The notes under the pieces were generated by a model. It made no database searches and was not told the origin of the DNA. It saw only the letters and a program-made list of their open reading frames with translations. 49,403 nt of DNA, taken from NCBI GenBank assembly GCA_020832665.1, contig JAFIEG010000027.1, forward strand, positions 1-49,403, given 5' to 3'. The stretch is from Pararhodobacter sp. Its GTDB lineage: Bacteria; Pseudomonadota; Alphaproteobacteria; Rhodobacterales; Rhodobacteraceae. A program made the position numbers and the translations under genes. This document shows positions 8,721 to 18,042 of this stretch, one piece after another. Position 1 is the stretch's first letter. The number at the start of each line of letters is the position of its first letter.

Positions 8721-8760
8721 CGATTTCGCACCACTTACTACGATATCGCACCACTTGCAA
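8721..8760 (-). promoter_or_regulatory. Tandem 20-bp-spaced repeat, candidate MarR operator
   Basis: On the minus strand AAGTGGTGCGATATCG (8756-8741) and AAGTGGTGCGAAATCG (8736-8721) match at 15 of 16 bases with starts exactly 20 bp apart, about two helical turns. The block ends 18 bases before the nitroreductase ATG, where a repressor would block RNA polymerase or early elongation. The self-complementary CGATATCG resembles the core of several MarR boxes. Binding by the co-transcribed MarR is inference. Confidence 0.6.
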
Positions 8761-8827
8761 TCGCTTCGTCTCGCTTGCCGCAACCATCGGGCGCTGGTAA
8801 CCATTCCTGACCAATCCGGAGGAGCGC

Positions 8828-9997
8828 ATGCCCGTCATCACCGAGATCGAGGATCTTCGCCGAATCTATCGCCGCCGTGTGCCGCGAATGTTCTACGATT
8901 ACGCGGAATCGGGCAGCTGGAGCGAGCAGACCTTTCGCGAGAACACCAGTGATTTCCACAAGATCCGCCTGCGCCAGCGGGTGGCGGTGGACATGGCCGG
9001 GCGCTCGACCGCTTCAACCATGATCGGGCAGGATGTGGCGATGCCGGTGGCGCTGGCGCCGGTGGGGCTGACCGGCATGCAATCGGCCGATGGCGAGATC
9101 AAGGCCGCGCGCGCCGCCGAGAAATTCGGCGTGCCCTTCACGCTTTCCACCATGTCGATCTGCTCGATCGAGGATGTGGCCGAACACACCACGAAACCCT
9201 TCTGGTTTCAGGTCTATACGCTCAAGGATGACGATTTCATGCGCCGGCTCTTCGAGCGCGCGCGCGCCGCCAATTGCTCGGCGCTGGTGATCACCGTCGA
9301 TCTGCAGATCATGGGCCAGCGCCACCGCGACCTGAAGAACGGACTGTCGGCGCCGCCCAAGCTGACCATGGCCTCGATCGCCGACATGATGACCAAAATC
9401 CCCTGGGGGCTGGAGATGCTGGGCACCAAGCGGCGTTTCTTCGGCAATATCGTGGGCCATGCCAAGGGGGTGAAGGACCCGTCCTCGCTGGCCACCTGGA
9501 CGGCCGAGGCGTTTGATCCGTCGCTGGACTGGAAGCGCATCGCGCAGTTCAAGGAATGGTGGGGCGGCAAGCTGATCGTCAAGGGCATCATGGAGCCCGA
9601 GGATGCGCGCCGCGCCGCCGAGATCGGCGCCGATGCCATCGTGGTATCGAATCATGGCGGGCGCCAGCTTGACGGCGCGCCCAGCTCCATCCGCGCGCTG
9701 CCGGCGATCATGGATGCGGTCGGCGACAGGCTGGAGGTGCATCTCGACAGCGGCATCCGCTCGGGGCAGGACGTGCTCAAGGCGCTGGCGCTGGGGGCCA
9801 AGGGCACCTATATCGGCCGCGCCTTCACCTACGGGCTGGGGGCGATGGGCGAGGCCGGGGTGAGCAAGGCGCTGGAGGTGATCCACAAGGAGCTGGACCT
9901 GACCATGGCGCTGTGCGGCGAGCGCTTCGTCACCGATCTGGGCCGACACAATCTGATCGTTCCGCAGGGCTTCGAGAATCTGACCGTGCCGCTGTAA
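8828..9997 (+). CDS. lldD: FMN-dependent L-lactate dehydrogenase
   Basis: 389 residues, close to the E. coli LldD length. A member of the alpha-hydroxyacid oxidase TIM-barrel family that oxidises L-lactate to pyruvate and passes electrons to quinone at the inner membrane. Visible signature: SNHGGRQLDGAPSS with the base His276 and Arg279, Lys252 in KLIVKGI, FYDYAESGS at 22-30, QVYTLKDD at 128 and DSGIRSGQDVLKALALGA for the FMN phosphate. The start follows GGAGGAGCGC. It is transcribed divergently from the nitroreductase, with about 125 bases between the start codons. No lldR or permease lies beside it. Confidence 0.94.
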   Translation: MPVITEIEDLRRIYRRRVPRMFYDYAESGSWSEQTFRENTSDFHKIRLRQRVAVDMAGRSTASTMIGQDVAMPVALAPVGLTGMQSADGEIKAARAAEKFGVPFTLSTMSICSIEDVAEHTTKPFWFQVYTLKDDDFMRRLFERARAANCSALVITVDLQIMGQRHRDLKNGLSAPPKLTMASIADMMTKIPWGLEMLGTKRRFFGNIVGHAKGVKDPSSLATWTAEAFDPSLDWKRIAQFKEWWGGKLIVKGIMEPEDARRAAEIGADAIVVSNHGGRQLDGAPSSIRALPAIMDAVGDRLEVHLDSGIRSGQDVLKALALGAKGTYIGRAFTYGLGAMGEAGVSKALEVIHKELDLTMALCGERFVTDLGRHNLIVPQGFENLTVPL

Positions 9998-10193
9998 CGG
10001 CGCGCCGCCGCTGCCAGGGAAGCACCGGAAGCGGTGTTGCCGATTGCCCCTTCGTTTTCATGCCCGGGCCGTCATGCGGCCCGGAATATGCGGCCATGCA
10101 AGCGGATTGCCTCAGGGGTACCGACCACAAAATAGCCATAAAACTCTGCCCATCATTAAAGCCTGCCCATGCCGAGCAAGCGATGGAAAGCCA

Positions 10194-10460
10194 ATGAACC
10201 CCGATGACGCTCAACCTTTGGACGACGCGTTGTTGATGTGGCGCATGGTTGAGGCGTTGCAGATAGATCTGGCGCCACCATTGATCAATGGCTCCCTGTC
10301 GTTCAAGCGGCTTCAGCAGATGCTTCGGCAATGCGCGAAATGCCCGCAACCGGGGTCATGCACCCGTTTTCTTGACCGAAACAAGACGCCGGCCGCTGAT
10401 CCGCCCCGCTACTGCCCCAACCGAAGGACGTTGCTGGCACTGCGTGCAAGCAGCCAGTGA
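10194..10460 (+). CDS. DUF6455-like small cysteine protein
   Basis: 88 residues. The start at 10194 follows GGAAAG and gives MNPDDAQPLDDALLMWRMVE. The core has helices followed by CAKCPQPGSC and a final CPNRRTLLALRA. The pattern C-x2-C-x4-C with a fourth Cys before N-x3-L is, from memory, that of the small DUF6455 proteins common in Rhodobacterales. Four conserved cysteines suggest a metal or Fe-S site; that is inference. It stands between lldD and a GNAT gene with its own spacer on each side. Confidence 0.72.
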   Translation: MNPDDAQPLDDALLMWRMVEALQIDLAPPLINGSLSFKRLQQMLRQCAKCPQPGSCTRFLDRNKTPAADPPRYCPNRRTLLALRASSQ

Positions 10461-10584
10461 AACCAGATCCTTTTGATTGGTTCCGGTAGCCTGGGTTGCA
10501 TGCCCGCCCGTGCCGGGCGCCGAGCGTGCGTCCACCTATGCAACCAACCCGTTCCGGTGTTATGTTGAATGACGGGAGGGCAAC

Positions 10585-11160
10585 ATGGCACCAACCATCC
10601 GACCGGCCCGGCGCGAGGATGCGCGCGATCTGGCAAGGCTGATCGACATTGCCGGCGAGGGGCTGCCCGGCCATCTGTGGGCGGGTATGGCCGGGCCCGG
10701 CGAGGCGCCGCTCGATATCGGCACAATCCGCGCCGCGCGCGACAGCGGCGGGTTTTCCTGGCGCAATGCCCATATCGCCGAGATCGACAACGCACCGGCC
10801 GGCGCACTGGTCAGCTACCGTCTGGGGACAGAGCCGCAGCCGATCGAGGATTTGCCCGCGATCATCCGCCCGCTGCAATGGCTTGAGAACCAGGCACCCG
10901 GGAGCCATTACATCAACGCCATTGCAACCTATCCGCCGTACCGCCGGCGCGGCATCGCCGCGGCGCTGATGGTGCAGGCCGAGTCGCTGGCCGCCGGGGC
11001 ACCCTCATTGAGCCTGATCGTTGCCGATGGCAATGCCGCAGCGCTGCGGCTTTACGCGTCATGCGGCTATGGCGAGCAGGCGCGCGCGCCGCTGGTGAGC
11101 AATGGCTGGCAATGCAGCGCGGAGAACTGGCTGTTGCTGGTGAAACCCCTCGCCGGGTGA
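10585..11160 (+). CDS. GNAT-family N-acetyltransferase
   Basis: 191 residues starting MAPTIRPARREDARDLARLI, the usual GNAT opening (I-R-x-A-x-x-x-D). The acetyl-CoA loop is at about 120-130: IATYPPYRRRGIAAALM (Q/RxxGxA-like RRRGIA). Then LSLIVADGNAAALRLYASCG is the GNAT motif with N-x-x-A-x-x-L-Y-x-x-x-G. GGGAGGG lies 8 bases upstream. Substrate unknown. It converges on groEL and is followed by the groEL terminator. Confidence 0.92.
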   Translation: MAPTIRPARREDARDLARLIDIAGEGLPGHLWAGMAGPGEAPLDIGTIRAARDSGGFSWRNAHIAEIDNAPAGALVSYRLGTEPQPIEDLPAIIRPLQWLENQAPGSHYINAIATYPPYRRRGIAAALMVQAESLAAGAPSLSLIVADGNAAALRLYASCGYGEQARAPLVSNGWQCSAENWLLLVKPLAG

Positions 11161-11204
11161 GAGCAGGTCGCTTCCCCACAACCCATCCGCCGGCACGCCG
11201 CCTT

Positions 11205-11236
11205 GAAACGAAAAGAGGGCGGCCCGCAGGCCGCCC
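11205..11236 (-). terminator. Rho-independent terminator of groESL
   Basis: On the minus strand GGGCGGCC-TGCG-GGCCGCCC (11236-11217) is followed by TCTTTTCGTTT. An eight-pair GC stem with a four-base loop and a T-rich tail, 31 bases after the groEL stop. Confidence 0.85.
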
Positions 11237-11266
11237 CCCAAAAGCATCTGGCTTGAGCAGCCGGGA

Positions 11267-12952
<1,686 letters not shown>

Positions 12953-12978
12953 TCAGAGGATTGCGAACTGTCCGGCGA

Positions 12979-13266
12979 TCAAGCGATGATGCCGAGGATG
13001 TCGCTTTCCTTCATGATGAGCAGCTCTTCGCCATCAATCGTCACCTCGGTGCCCGACCACTTGCCGAACAGCACACGGTCACCGGCTTTCACCGAAGGCG
13101 CGATCAACTCGCCCGAATCCTTGCGCGCGCCTTCACCGACCGAGACGATCTCGCCCTCGGCGGGTTTTTCCTTGGCGGTGTCGGGGATGATCAGGCCGCC
13201 CTTTGTCTTGTCATCGCTTTCGACGCGACGCACCAGCACACGGTCGTGGAGAGGTTTGAAAGCCAT
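12979..13266 (-). CDS. groES: Co-chaperonin GroES (10 kDa)
   Basis: 95 residues from [20 protein letters not shown]; the longer reading from 13311 would start inside the CIRCE element. The mobile loop [16 protein letters not shown] and the closing [11 protein letters not shown] are typical. It caps the GroEL ring. Regulation is direct from sequence: a CIRCE operator and a strong promoter lie just upstream. Confidence 0.98.
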   Translation of the reverse strand: MAFKPLHDRVLVRRVESDDKTKGGLIIPDTAKEKPAEGEIVSVGEGARKDSGELIAPSVKAGDRVLFGKWSGTEVTIDGEELLIMKESDILGIIA

Positions 13267-13304
13267 CTGCGGATGCTCCCTAAGCTTGCAGCTGTTTCTC
13301 GTTC

Positions 13305-13331
13305 TTAGCACTCACTCATGATGAGTGCTAA
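13305..13331 (-). promoter_or_regulatory. CIRCE element (HrcA operator)
   Basis: TTAGCACTC-N9-GAGTGCTAA, a perfect match to the CIRCE consensus on both arms. It sits 38 bases before the groES ATG and just downstream of the -10 box, where HrcA would block initiation or early elongation. HrcA itself is not in this window. Confidence 0.97.
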
Positions 13332-13340
13332 CGGTTCGGT

Positions 13341-13369
13341 TATGTAGGCAGACGCCGCTCGGGTGTCAA
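13341..13369 (-). promoter_or_regulatory. groESL promoter
   Basis: On the minus strand TTGACA (13369-13364) and TACATA (13346-13341) are 17 bases apart. The -35 box is perfect. Transcription would start in or next to the CIRCE element. This is the best sigma-70-type promoter in the window; an additional RpoH contribution cannot be judged. Confidence 0.8.
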
Positions 13370-13499
13370 CACCTTGCAAGCACTCGTGGCAAATCATGCG
13401 CGATATCAAGAGATACATTGCGATGCGGCAAAGGGCGCTCTAACCTGCGGCGGGCCAGACCCGTCGCACAACGGGCCGTAGCATGGAGGGAACAAGACA

Positions 13500-14150
13500 A
13501 TGCGCAACCCGTCATGGCAAATCCGGCTGGCCTGGGCCGGCGCGGTGCTGGGCCTGGCGCTGCTGATCGCACAGGCATTCTATACCATTCCCGCACGCAT
13601 GGCCGAAGGCGGCGGCTTCTGGCGCGCGCTGGTCTTCTATTTCTCCTATTTCACCACCTGGGCGGCCACGCTGGCGGTGCTGGTCTGGTTCGCGCATGCC
13701 TCGGCCCGGCCGGCGCTGCACGCGATTGCCGGACCCACGGCGCGCACTCTGGTCGCGGGGGCCATGATGATGCTCATAGGCGGGCATTCGCTGCTCGTTG
13801 CCCCCGTGCCGGTGCAGGGCATCGAATGGGCGTTGGTACTGGCGCTGAATTACCTGTTGCCGCTCGCCTTCTGCTTCTGGTGGCTGTTTGGCCCGCACCC
13901 GGTGCCGCTGCGCTGGCAAAGGCTGCTGGTGATGCTGGCGCTGCCGGTGGGCTACGGCGTGTGGATTGTCTCGCGCGGGCTGGTGATCGATCGCTGGCCC
14001 TACCCGTTCCTGTCGCTGCCCGAGTTGGGCTGGGGCGGGCTCGTGTTCAATATCGTGGTGATGACGGCGCTCTTCGCCTTTGTCTATGCGGCGCTGATCG
14101 CGGTGTCGCGGGTGATGCACCGCTCCAATCGGCACGGGCTCATGCACTGA
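13500..14150 (+). CDS. Pr6Pr-type (FAR-17a/AIG1-like) membrane protein
   Basis: 216 residues with about six hydrophobic segments, first LAWAGAVLGLALLIAQAFYT. Then come FYFSYFTTWAATLAVLVWF, a His-containing HSLLVAPVP after a helix, NYLLPLAFCFWWLFGP and GYGVWIVSRGLVIDRWPYPF. The F-x-Y-F-T-x-x segment followed by hydrophobic helices, and the late YPF...L, match the Pr6Pr family of small membrane proteins. Function unknown; eukaryotic relatives are lipid hydrolases, but I would not transfer that. GGAGGG precedes the ATG. It is divergent from groESL. Confidence 0.75.
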   Translation: MRNPSWQIRLAWAGAVLGLALLIAQAFYTIPARMAEGGGFWRALVFYFSYFTTWAATLAVLVWFAHASARPALHAIAGPTARTLVAGAMMMLIGGHSLLVAPVPVQGIEWALVLALNYLLPLAFCFWWLFGPHPVPLRWQRLLVMLALPVGYGVWIVSRGLVIDRWPYPFLSLPELGWGGLVFNIVVMTALFAFVYAALIAVSRVMHRSNRHGLMH

Positions 14151-14174
14151 CCCCGGCATTGTCTGCGCCGACTC

Positions 14175-14203
14175 GTGACAAGCGCGCCCCAGCCTCCTAT
14201 AAG
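14175..14203 (+). promoter_or_regulatory. Candidate promoter for ppaC
   Basis: GTGACA (14175-14180), 17 bases, TATAAG (14198-14203); about 42 bases before the ppaC ATG and 24 bases after the previous stop. A good match for a GC-rich genome. Confidence 0.55.
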
Positions 14204-14245
14204 GCGCGCGCAAATGGCAAAGCGCAGCAGCAAACGGACGCAGGC

Positions 14246-15163
14246 ATGATTCAGGTTTTCGGCCACAAGGCCCCCGATACCGATTCCACCGGCTCGCCCC
14301 TCATCTGGGCCTGGTATCTCAACGACATCAAGGGCATCCCGGCGCGCGCCGTACTTCTGGGCGAGCCCAGCAACGAAGCCGCCTTCGTGCTGCGCCGCTG
14401 GGGAATCGAGACGCCCGAGATCATCGACGATGTCGAACCGGGCGCGGCGGTCGTCATCGTCGATACCAACAACCCCGCCGAATTGCCGCCCTCGATCGCC
14501 AAGGCCGATATCAAGGCGATCATCGACCACCACAAGCTTGCCGGCGGGCTGGAAACGAAATCGCCCATCGACATCACCATCCGCCCGCTGGCCTGCACCG
14601 CCACGCTGATGCACGATCTGATGGGCGCCGATGCGGCCAGAATGCCCGAGCGCATCAAATGCCTGATGCTGTCGTGCATCCTGTCGGACACGCTGGAATT
14701 CCGCTCGCCCACCACCACCGATCATGACCGCGAACTGGCGCTGAAACTGGCGCATGATCTGGGCATCTCAATCCCCGATTACGCAGAGGAAATGTTCGCG
14801 GCGAAATCCGATATCTCGTCCTTCTCCGATGCCGAATTGCTGCGCATGGACAGCAAGGAATACAAACTCGACGATATCGGCCTGCGCGTCTCGGTGCTGG
14901 AAACCACGGCGCCGAAAGTGGTGCTTGAGCGCAAGGAAAGCCTGATGGCGGCCATGCCCGAGGTGGCGAAAGAGGACGGCGCCGACGAGGTGCTGCTCTT
15001 CGTGGTCGATATCCTGCGCGAGGAAGCCACGCTCATGATACCCAATGAGCGCGTGAAACGCATCGCCGAGAACAGCTTCGGCGTTGGCGTCAGCGGCGAC
15101 ACCGTGTTGCTGCCCGGGGTGATGAGCCGCAAGAAGCAGATCATCCCGATGCTGAGCCTCTGA
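14246..15163 (+). CDS. ppaC: Manganese-dependent (family II) inorganic pyrophosphatase
   Basis: 305 residues, the family size. DHH-superfamily metal ligands are in order: GHKAPDTDST near the N terminus (H-x-x-P-D-x-D), VIVDTNN at about 75, and IIDHHKLAGG at about 95. The C-terminal DHHA2 domain ends SRKKQIIPMLSL, with the substrate-binding SRKKQ. It hydrolyses pyrophosphate in the cytosol. The start at 14246 follows the candidate promoter; a long upstream in-frame extension overlaps the preceding gene and is rejected. The HAD gene starts 13 bases after the stop, so the two are likely one operon. Confidence 0.96.
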   Translation: MIQVFGHKAPDTDSTGSPLIWAWYLNDIKGIPARAVLLGEPSNEAAFVLRRWGIETPEIIDDVEPGAAVVIVDTNNPAELPPSIAKADIKAIIDHHKLAGGLETKSPIDITIRPLACTATLMHDLMGADAARMPERIKCLMLSCILSDTLEFRSPTTTDHDRELALKLAHDLGISIPDYAEEMFAAKSDISSFSDAELLRMDSKEYKLDDIGLRVSVLETTAPKVVLERKESLMAAMPEVAKEDGADEVLLFVVDILREEATLMIPNERVKRIAENSFGVGVSGDTVLLPGVMSRKKQIIPMLSL

Positions 15164-15176
15164 GCCCGGCGCGCCC

Positions 15177-16058
15177 ATGACCCGCATCATCAACGCGCTG
15201 GCCGATATTGCCGGGCAGTATGACGTGCTCTACTGCGATCTGTGGGGCTGCCTGCATGACGGCAAGCGGCTCTTCCCCGCCGCCGTTGCCGCGCTGCGCG
15301 ATTTTCGCGCCCGTGGCGGGGCGGTGGCGCTGATCACCAACGCCCCACGCACGCAAGGTGCTGTGCGCGCCCGGCTCGAACGCATGGAACTGCCGCGCGA
15401 TGCATGGGACGTGATCGTCGCCTCGGGCGATGCCACGCAGGAGGCCATGCTGATGGGCGCCGCCGGCCGGCGCCTGTGGCATGTCGGCCCGGGCAAGGAT
15501 GACGATCTGTTCGACGACATCCCCGCCGCGCTGGCCGACCAGCCCCCCATCGAGCGCGTGCCCTTCGATCAGGCCGAGGGCATCATCTGCACCGGCCCCT
15601 TCGACGAATTCAACGACCGCCCCGAGGATTATCGCGGCCGCTTCCTCTCGGCCAAGACGCGCGGTCTGAAGATGCTCAACGCCAACCCCGACCTGGTGGT
15701 CGATCACGGCGAAACCCGCATCATCTGCGCCGGCACGCTGGCGCAACTCTACGAGGAAATGGGCGGCGAGGTACTCTCCTTCGGCAAGCCGCACCCGCCG
15801 ATCTACGACCTGGCAAGGCGCCGGCTGTTCGAGGTCGGCATCACCTTCCACGACGATCATGTGCTCGCCGTGGGCGACGGCATCGGCACCGACATCAAGG
15901 GCGCCAGGCTCGAAGGCATCGACGCGGTCTTCGTCACCGGCGGGCTGGAAAGTGCGCGCTTCGGCTCCGACCCGGAAAACCCCGACCCCGCCGCCCTTGC
16001 CGACTGGCTGCCCGGCACCGGCAACGCCCCGCAATACGCCATCGGTCGCCTGCGCTGA
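15177..16058 (+). CDS. HAD-superfamily (subfamily IIA) hydrolase-like protein
   Basis: 293 residues. Motif I is CDLWGCLHDG with Asp21, but the usual second Asp (DxD) is Trp23. Motif II is LITNAPRT, motif III FGKPHPPIYDLA and motif IV VGDGIGTDIKGA. The cap between motifs II and III is of the C2 type. The DxWGxLH motif I is, as I recall, typical of an alphaproteobacterial HAD-IIA branch of unknown substrate. Loss of the second Asp, which normally protonates the leaving group, suggests altered or weak phosphatase activity. Likely co-transcribed with ppaC. Confidence 0.88.
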   Translation: MTRIINALADIAGQYDVLYCDLWGCLHDGKRLFPAAVAALRDFRARGGAVALITNAPRTQGAVRARLERMELPRDAWDVIVASGDATQEAMLMGAAGRRLWHVGPGKDDDLFDDIPAALADQPPIERVPFDQAEGIICTGPFDEFNDRPEDYRGRFLSAKTRGLKMLNANPDLVVDHGETRIICAGTLAQLYEEMGGEVLSFGKPHPPIYDLARRRLFEVGITFHDDHVLAVGDGIGTDIKGARLEGIDAVFVTGGLESARFGSDPENPDPAALADWLPGTGNAPQYAIGRLR

Positions 16059-16090
16059 GCGGCGCAGGTCAAGGAGGTGTTATCTGCCCC

Positions 16091-16124
16091 TAATCTTGCC
16101 TGATAATAAGCCGGGGGGGTCCGA
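16091..16124 (+). repeat. Copy 1 of the TCTTGC junction motif (degenerate)
   Basis: TAATCTTGCCTGATAATAAG followed by a G run and CCGAG, 32 bases after the stop of the HAD gene. It is the least regular of four copies in this window (others at 30867, 33235 and 37297), all after a plus-strand gene that meets a minus-strand gene. Confidence 0.5.
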
Positions 16125-16131
16125 GCGCCCG

Positions 16132-16156
16132 GAAATCGCTCCAGTAGAGCGATTTC
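16132..16156. terminator. Perfect 10-bp hairpin between HAD gene and hflX
   Basis: GAAATCGCTC (16132-16141) pairs with GAGCGATTTC (16147-16156) around a five-base loop. It lies between convergent genes. There is no T tract, so it is a candidate bidirectional terminator or RNA-end hairpin. Confidence 0.5.
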
Positions 16157-16221
16157 AGCGAAGGAACGGGCGAAGCCCCACGCGGCACGCGCGGCGGGGG
16201 GCAGCGCCCCTCTGAACCGGC

Positions 16222-17544
16222 TCAGCTCTCGCCGGCCTCGGCCTCCGAAAGCAGCGATTCGAAGCGCCGGCGCTGCGCCGCGCTCCAGTTGACCTGCAGC
16301 ATCGTTCCCGCCTCGCCCGGCTCTTCGTGCTCGACTACGCCTTCGGCGAAGAGATAGGCGCGCGCGCGGCCCTCGCCATAGCCGATCTCGATACGCTCGC
16401 GCCGTCGCGCGGCATCCAGCGCCTCGGCCATCGCCTCGAGCGCGCCACCCAGCCCTTGCCCGGTCAGGGCCGATACCGGATAGACCTGCTCGCGCCTGGC
16501 CGCCACCGCCAGCGCCGGGTCGTCGGGGGCCAGCAGATCGGCCTTGTTCCACAGCTCGATGAGCGGCACGTCCTCGGCCACGCCCAACTCGGCCAGGATC
16601 GCCTGAACATCGGTGGCCTGGGCATCGGTCTCGGGGTGGGCAATGTCGCGCACATGCACGATCAGATCGGCCTCGAGCACCTCTTCCAGCGTGGCGCGGA
16701 ATGCCGCCACCAGCTGCGGCGGCAGATCCGAGATGAATCCCACCGTATCGGACAATATCACCTCGGGCCCGCCACCGGGCAGGCGCACGGCGCGCATGGT
16801 CGGGTCGAGCGTGGCGAAGAGCATGTCCTCTGCCATCACCTGCGCGCCGGTCAGACGGTTGAACAGCGTCGATTTGCCGGCATTGGTATAGCCCACCAGC
16901 GCCACCACCGGATAGGGCACGCGCCGGCGCGCGGCGCGGTGCAGCGCGCGCGTCTTGGCCACTTTTTCAAGCTGGCGCCTGAGCCGCACCATCTGCGTGT
17001 CGATGGCGCGTCGGTCGGCCTCGATCTGGGTTTCGCCGGGGCCGCCGACAAAGCCCAGCCCGCCGCGCTGGCGCTCCAGATGGGTCCAGGCACGCACCAA
17101 CCGCGTGCGCTGATAGCTCAGCGCCGCCAGTTCCACCTGCAGCACCCCTTCGCGGGTGCGCGCGCGGTCGGCGAAGATTTCCAGGATCAGCCCGGTGCGG
17201 TCGAGCAGCTTGACGCCCAGCGCCTTTTCCAGGTTGCGCTGCTGCACCGGGCTTACCGGGCCATCGACGAGCACCAGTTCGACACCCTCATACTCGATGC
17301 GCGCCTTGAGTTCGTCCAGCTTGCCCGAGCCGAACAGCGTGCCCGGATGCGCGCGCGCCAGCCGTACCACCGCCCCGCCGGCCAGTTCGATACCCGGCAG
17401 CGCACGCGCCAGCGCCATCGCCTCTTCCAGCGCCGCCTCGGCGCTGCGCGCACGCTCGGCGCCGCGGATATCGGGATGAAGCACCAGCGCGCGGGTCGGG
17501 CGCGTGCCACCGGCACCGCCGAGTTCGGAAACCTCGATCGTCAC
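16222..17544 (-). CDS. hflX: GTPase HflX
   Basis: 440 residues from GTG 17544, which has a GGGGG just upstream; a TTG at 17556 is the alternative. The N-terminal HflX domain ends in a helical ERQRGGLGFVGGPGETQIEA linker, then the G domain: VGYTNAGKSTLFN (G1), SDTVGFISDLPP (G3) and NKADLL (G4). HflX binds the 50S subunit, splits stalled ribosomes and acts in heat stress. It lies 33 bases downstream of hfq in the same direction, as in many alphaproteobacteria, so the two are probably one transcript. It converges on the HAD gene. Confidence 0.95.
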   Translation of the reverse strand: MTIEVSELGGAGGTRPTRALVLHPDIRGAERARSAEAALEEAMALARALPGIELAGGAVVRLARAHPGTLFGSGKLDELKARIEYEGVELVLVDGPVSPVQQRNLEKALGVKLLDRTGLILEIFADRARTREGVLQVELAALSYQRTRLVRAWTHLERQRGGLGFVGGPGETQIEADRRAIDTQMVRLRRQLEKVAKTRALHRAARRRVPYPVVALVGYTNAGKSTLFNRLTGAQVMAEDMLFATLDPTMRAVRLPGGGPEVILSDTVGFISDLPPQLVAAFRATLEEVLEADLIVHVRDIAHPETDAQATDVQAILAELGVAEDVPLIELWNKADLLAPDDPALAVAARREQVYPVSALTGQGLGGALEAMAEALDAARRRERIEIGYGEGRARAYLFAEGVVEHEEPGEAGTMLQVNWSAAQRRRFESLLSEAEAGES

Positions 17545-17577
17545 GCGCCCCCGCAAGCCGGCGCGGGCGGGCCGACC

Positions 17578-17811
17578 TCAATCCTCGCCATTATAGAGAT
17601 TGATCGGCTGGCCCGGCATGACGGTTGAAATGGCATGTTTGTAGACAAGCTGGCTTTGCCCCTCGCGGCGCAGCAGCACGCAGAAATTGTCGAACCAGGT
17701 GATCACGCCCAGAAGCTTCACCCCGTTGACCAGAAAGATCGTCACCGGGACCTTGTTCTTGCGCACATGGTTGAGGAATGCGTCCTGCAAATTCTGTTTG
17801 TCACCGGCCAT
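17578..17811 (-). CDS. hfq: RNA chaperone Hfq
   Basis: 77 residues from [20 protein letters not shown]. Sm1 motif [20 protein letters not shown] and Sm2 KHAISTVMP (YKHAIST) are intact; the Gln of QNLQD and the Tyr-Lys-His of Sm2 contact RNA. It forms a hexamer that matches small RNAs to mRNAs. In Rhodobacter it affects photosynthesis and nitrogen genes, which suits its place beside ntr genes. The start follows AGAAGG. About 230 bases separate it from trkH, so it may have its own promoter. Confidence 0.98.
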   Translation of the reverse strand: MAGDKQNLQDAFLNHVRKNKVPVTIFLVNGVKLLGVITWFDNFCVLLRREGQSQLVYKHAISTVMPGQPINLYNGED

Positions 17812-18042
17812 TGTTGTTGCCTTCTTGTTTTTCTCTGTTTCCGGCCCGCCCCGCGCATGGCCACAACCGGCCGGCCGCGCCAAGCGGCTTCTCCCGTCAG
17901 GCGAGTATGAAGTGCACGGCGCCGCTGTTCCAGCCCGAATCGGCGCCTTTCGGGGCATTTTTCGCGGCTCTGCCCGGCCTGTTACCGCACACATGCGCTG
18001 CGCAGGGCCGCCTCCGGTTGCCCGAAGCCCGAATCGGGCGCC

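Noticed and set aside
13325..14245. Long upstream extension of ppaC through the Pr6Pr gene
   Set aside because: The frame covers a real membrane-protein gene in another frame; MIQVFGHKAPDTDST at 14246 is the family's normal start.
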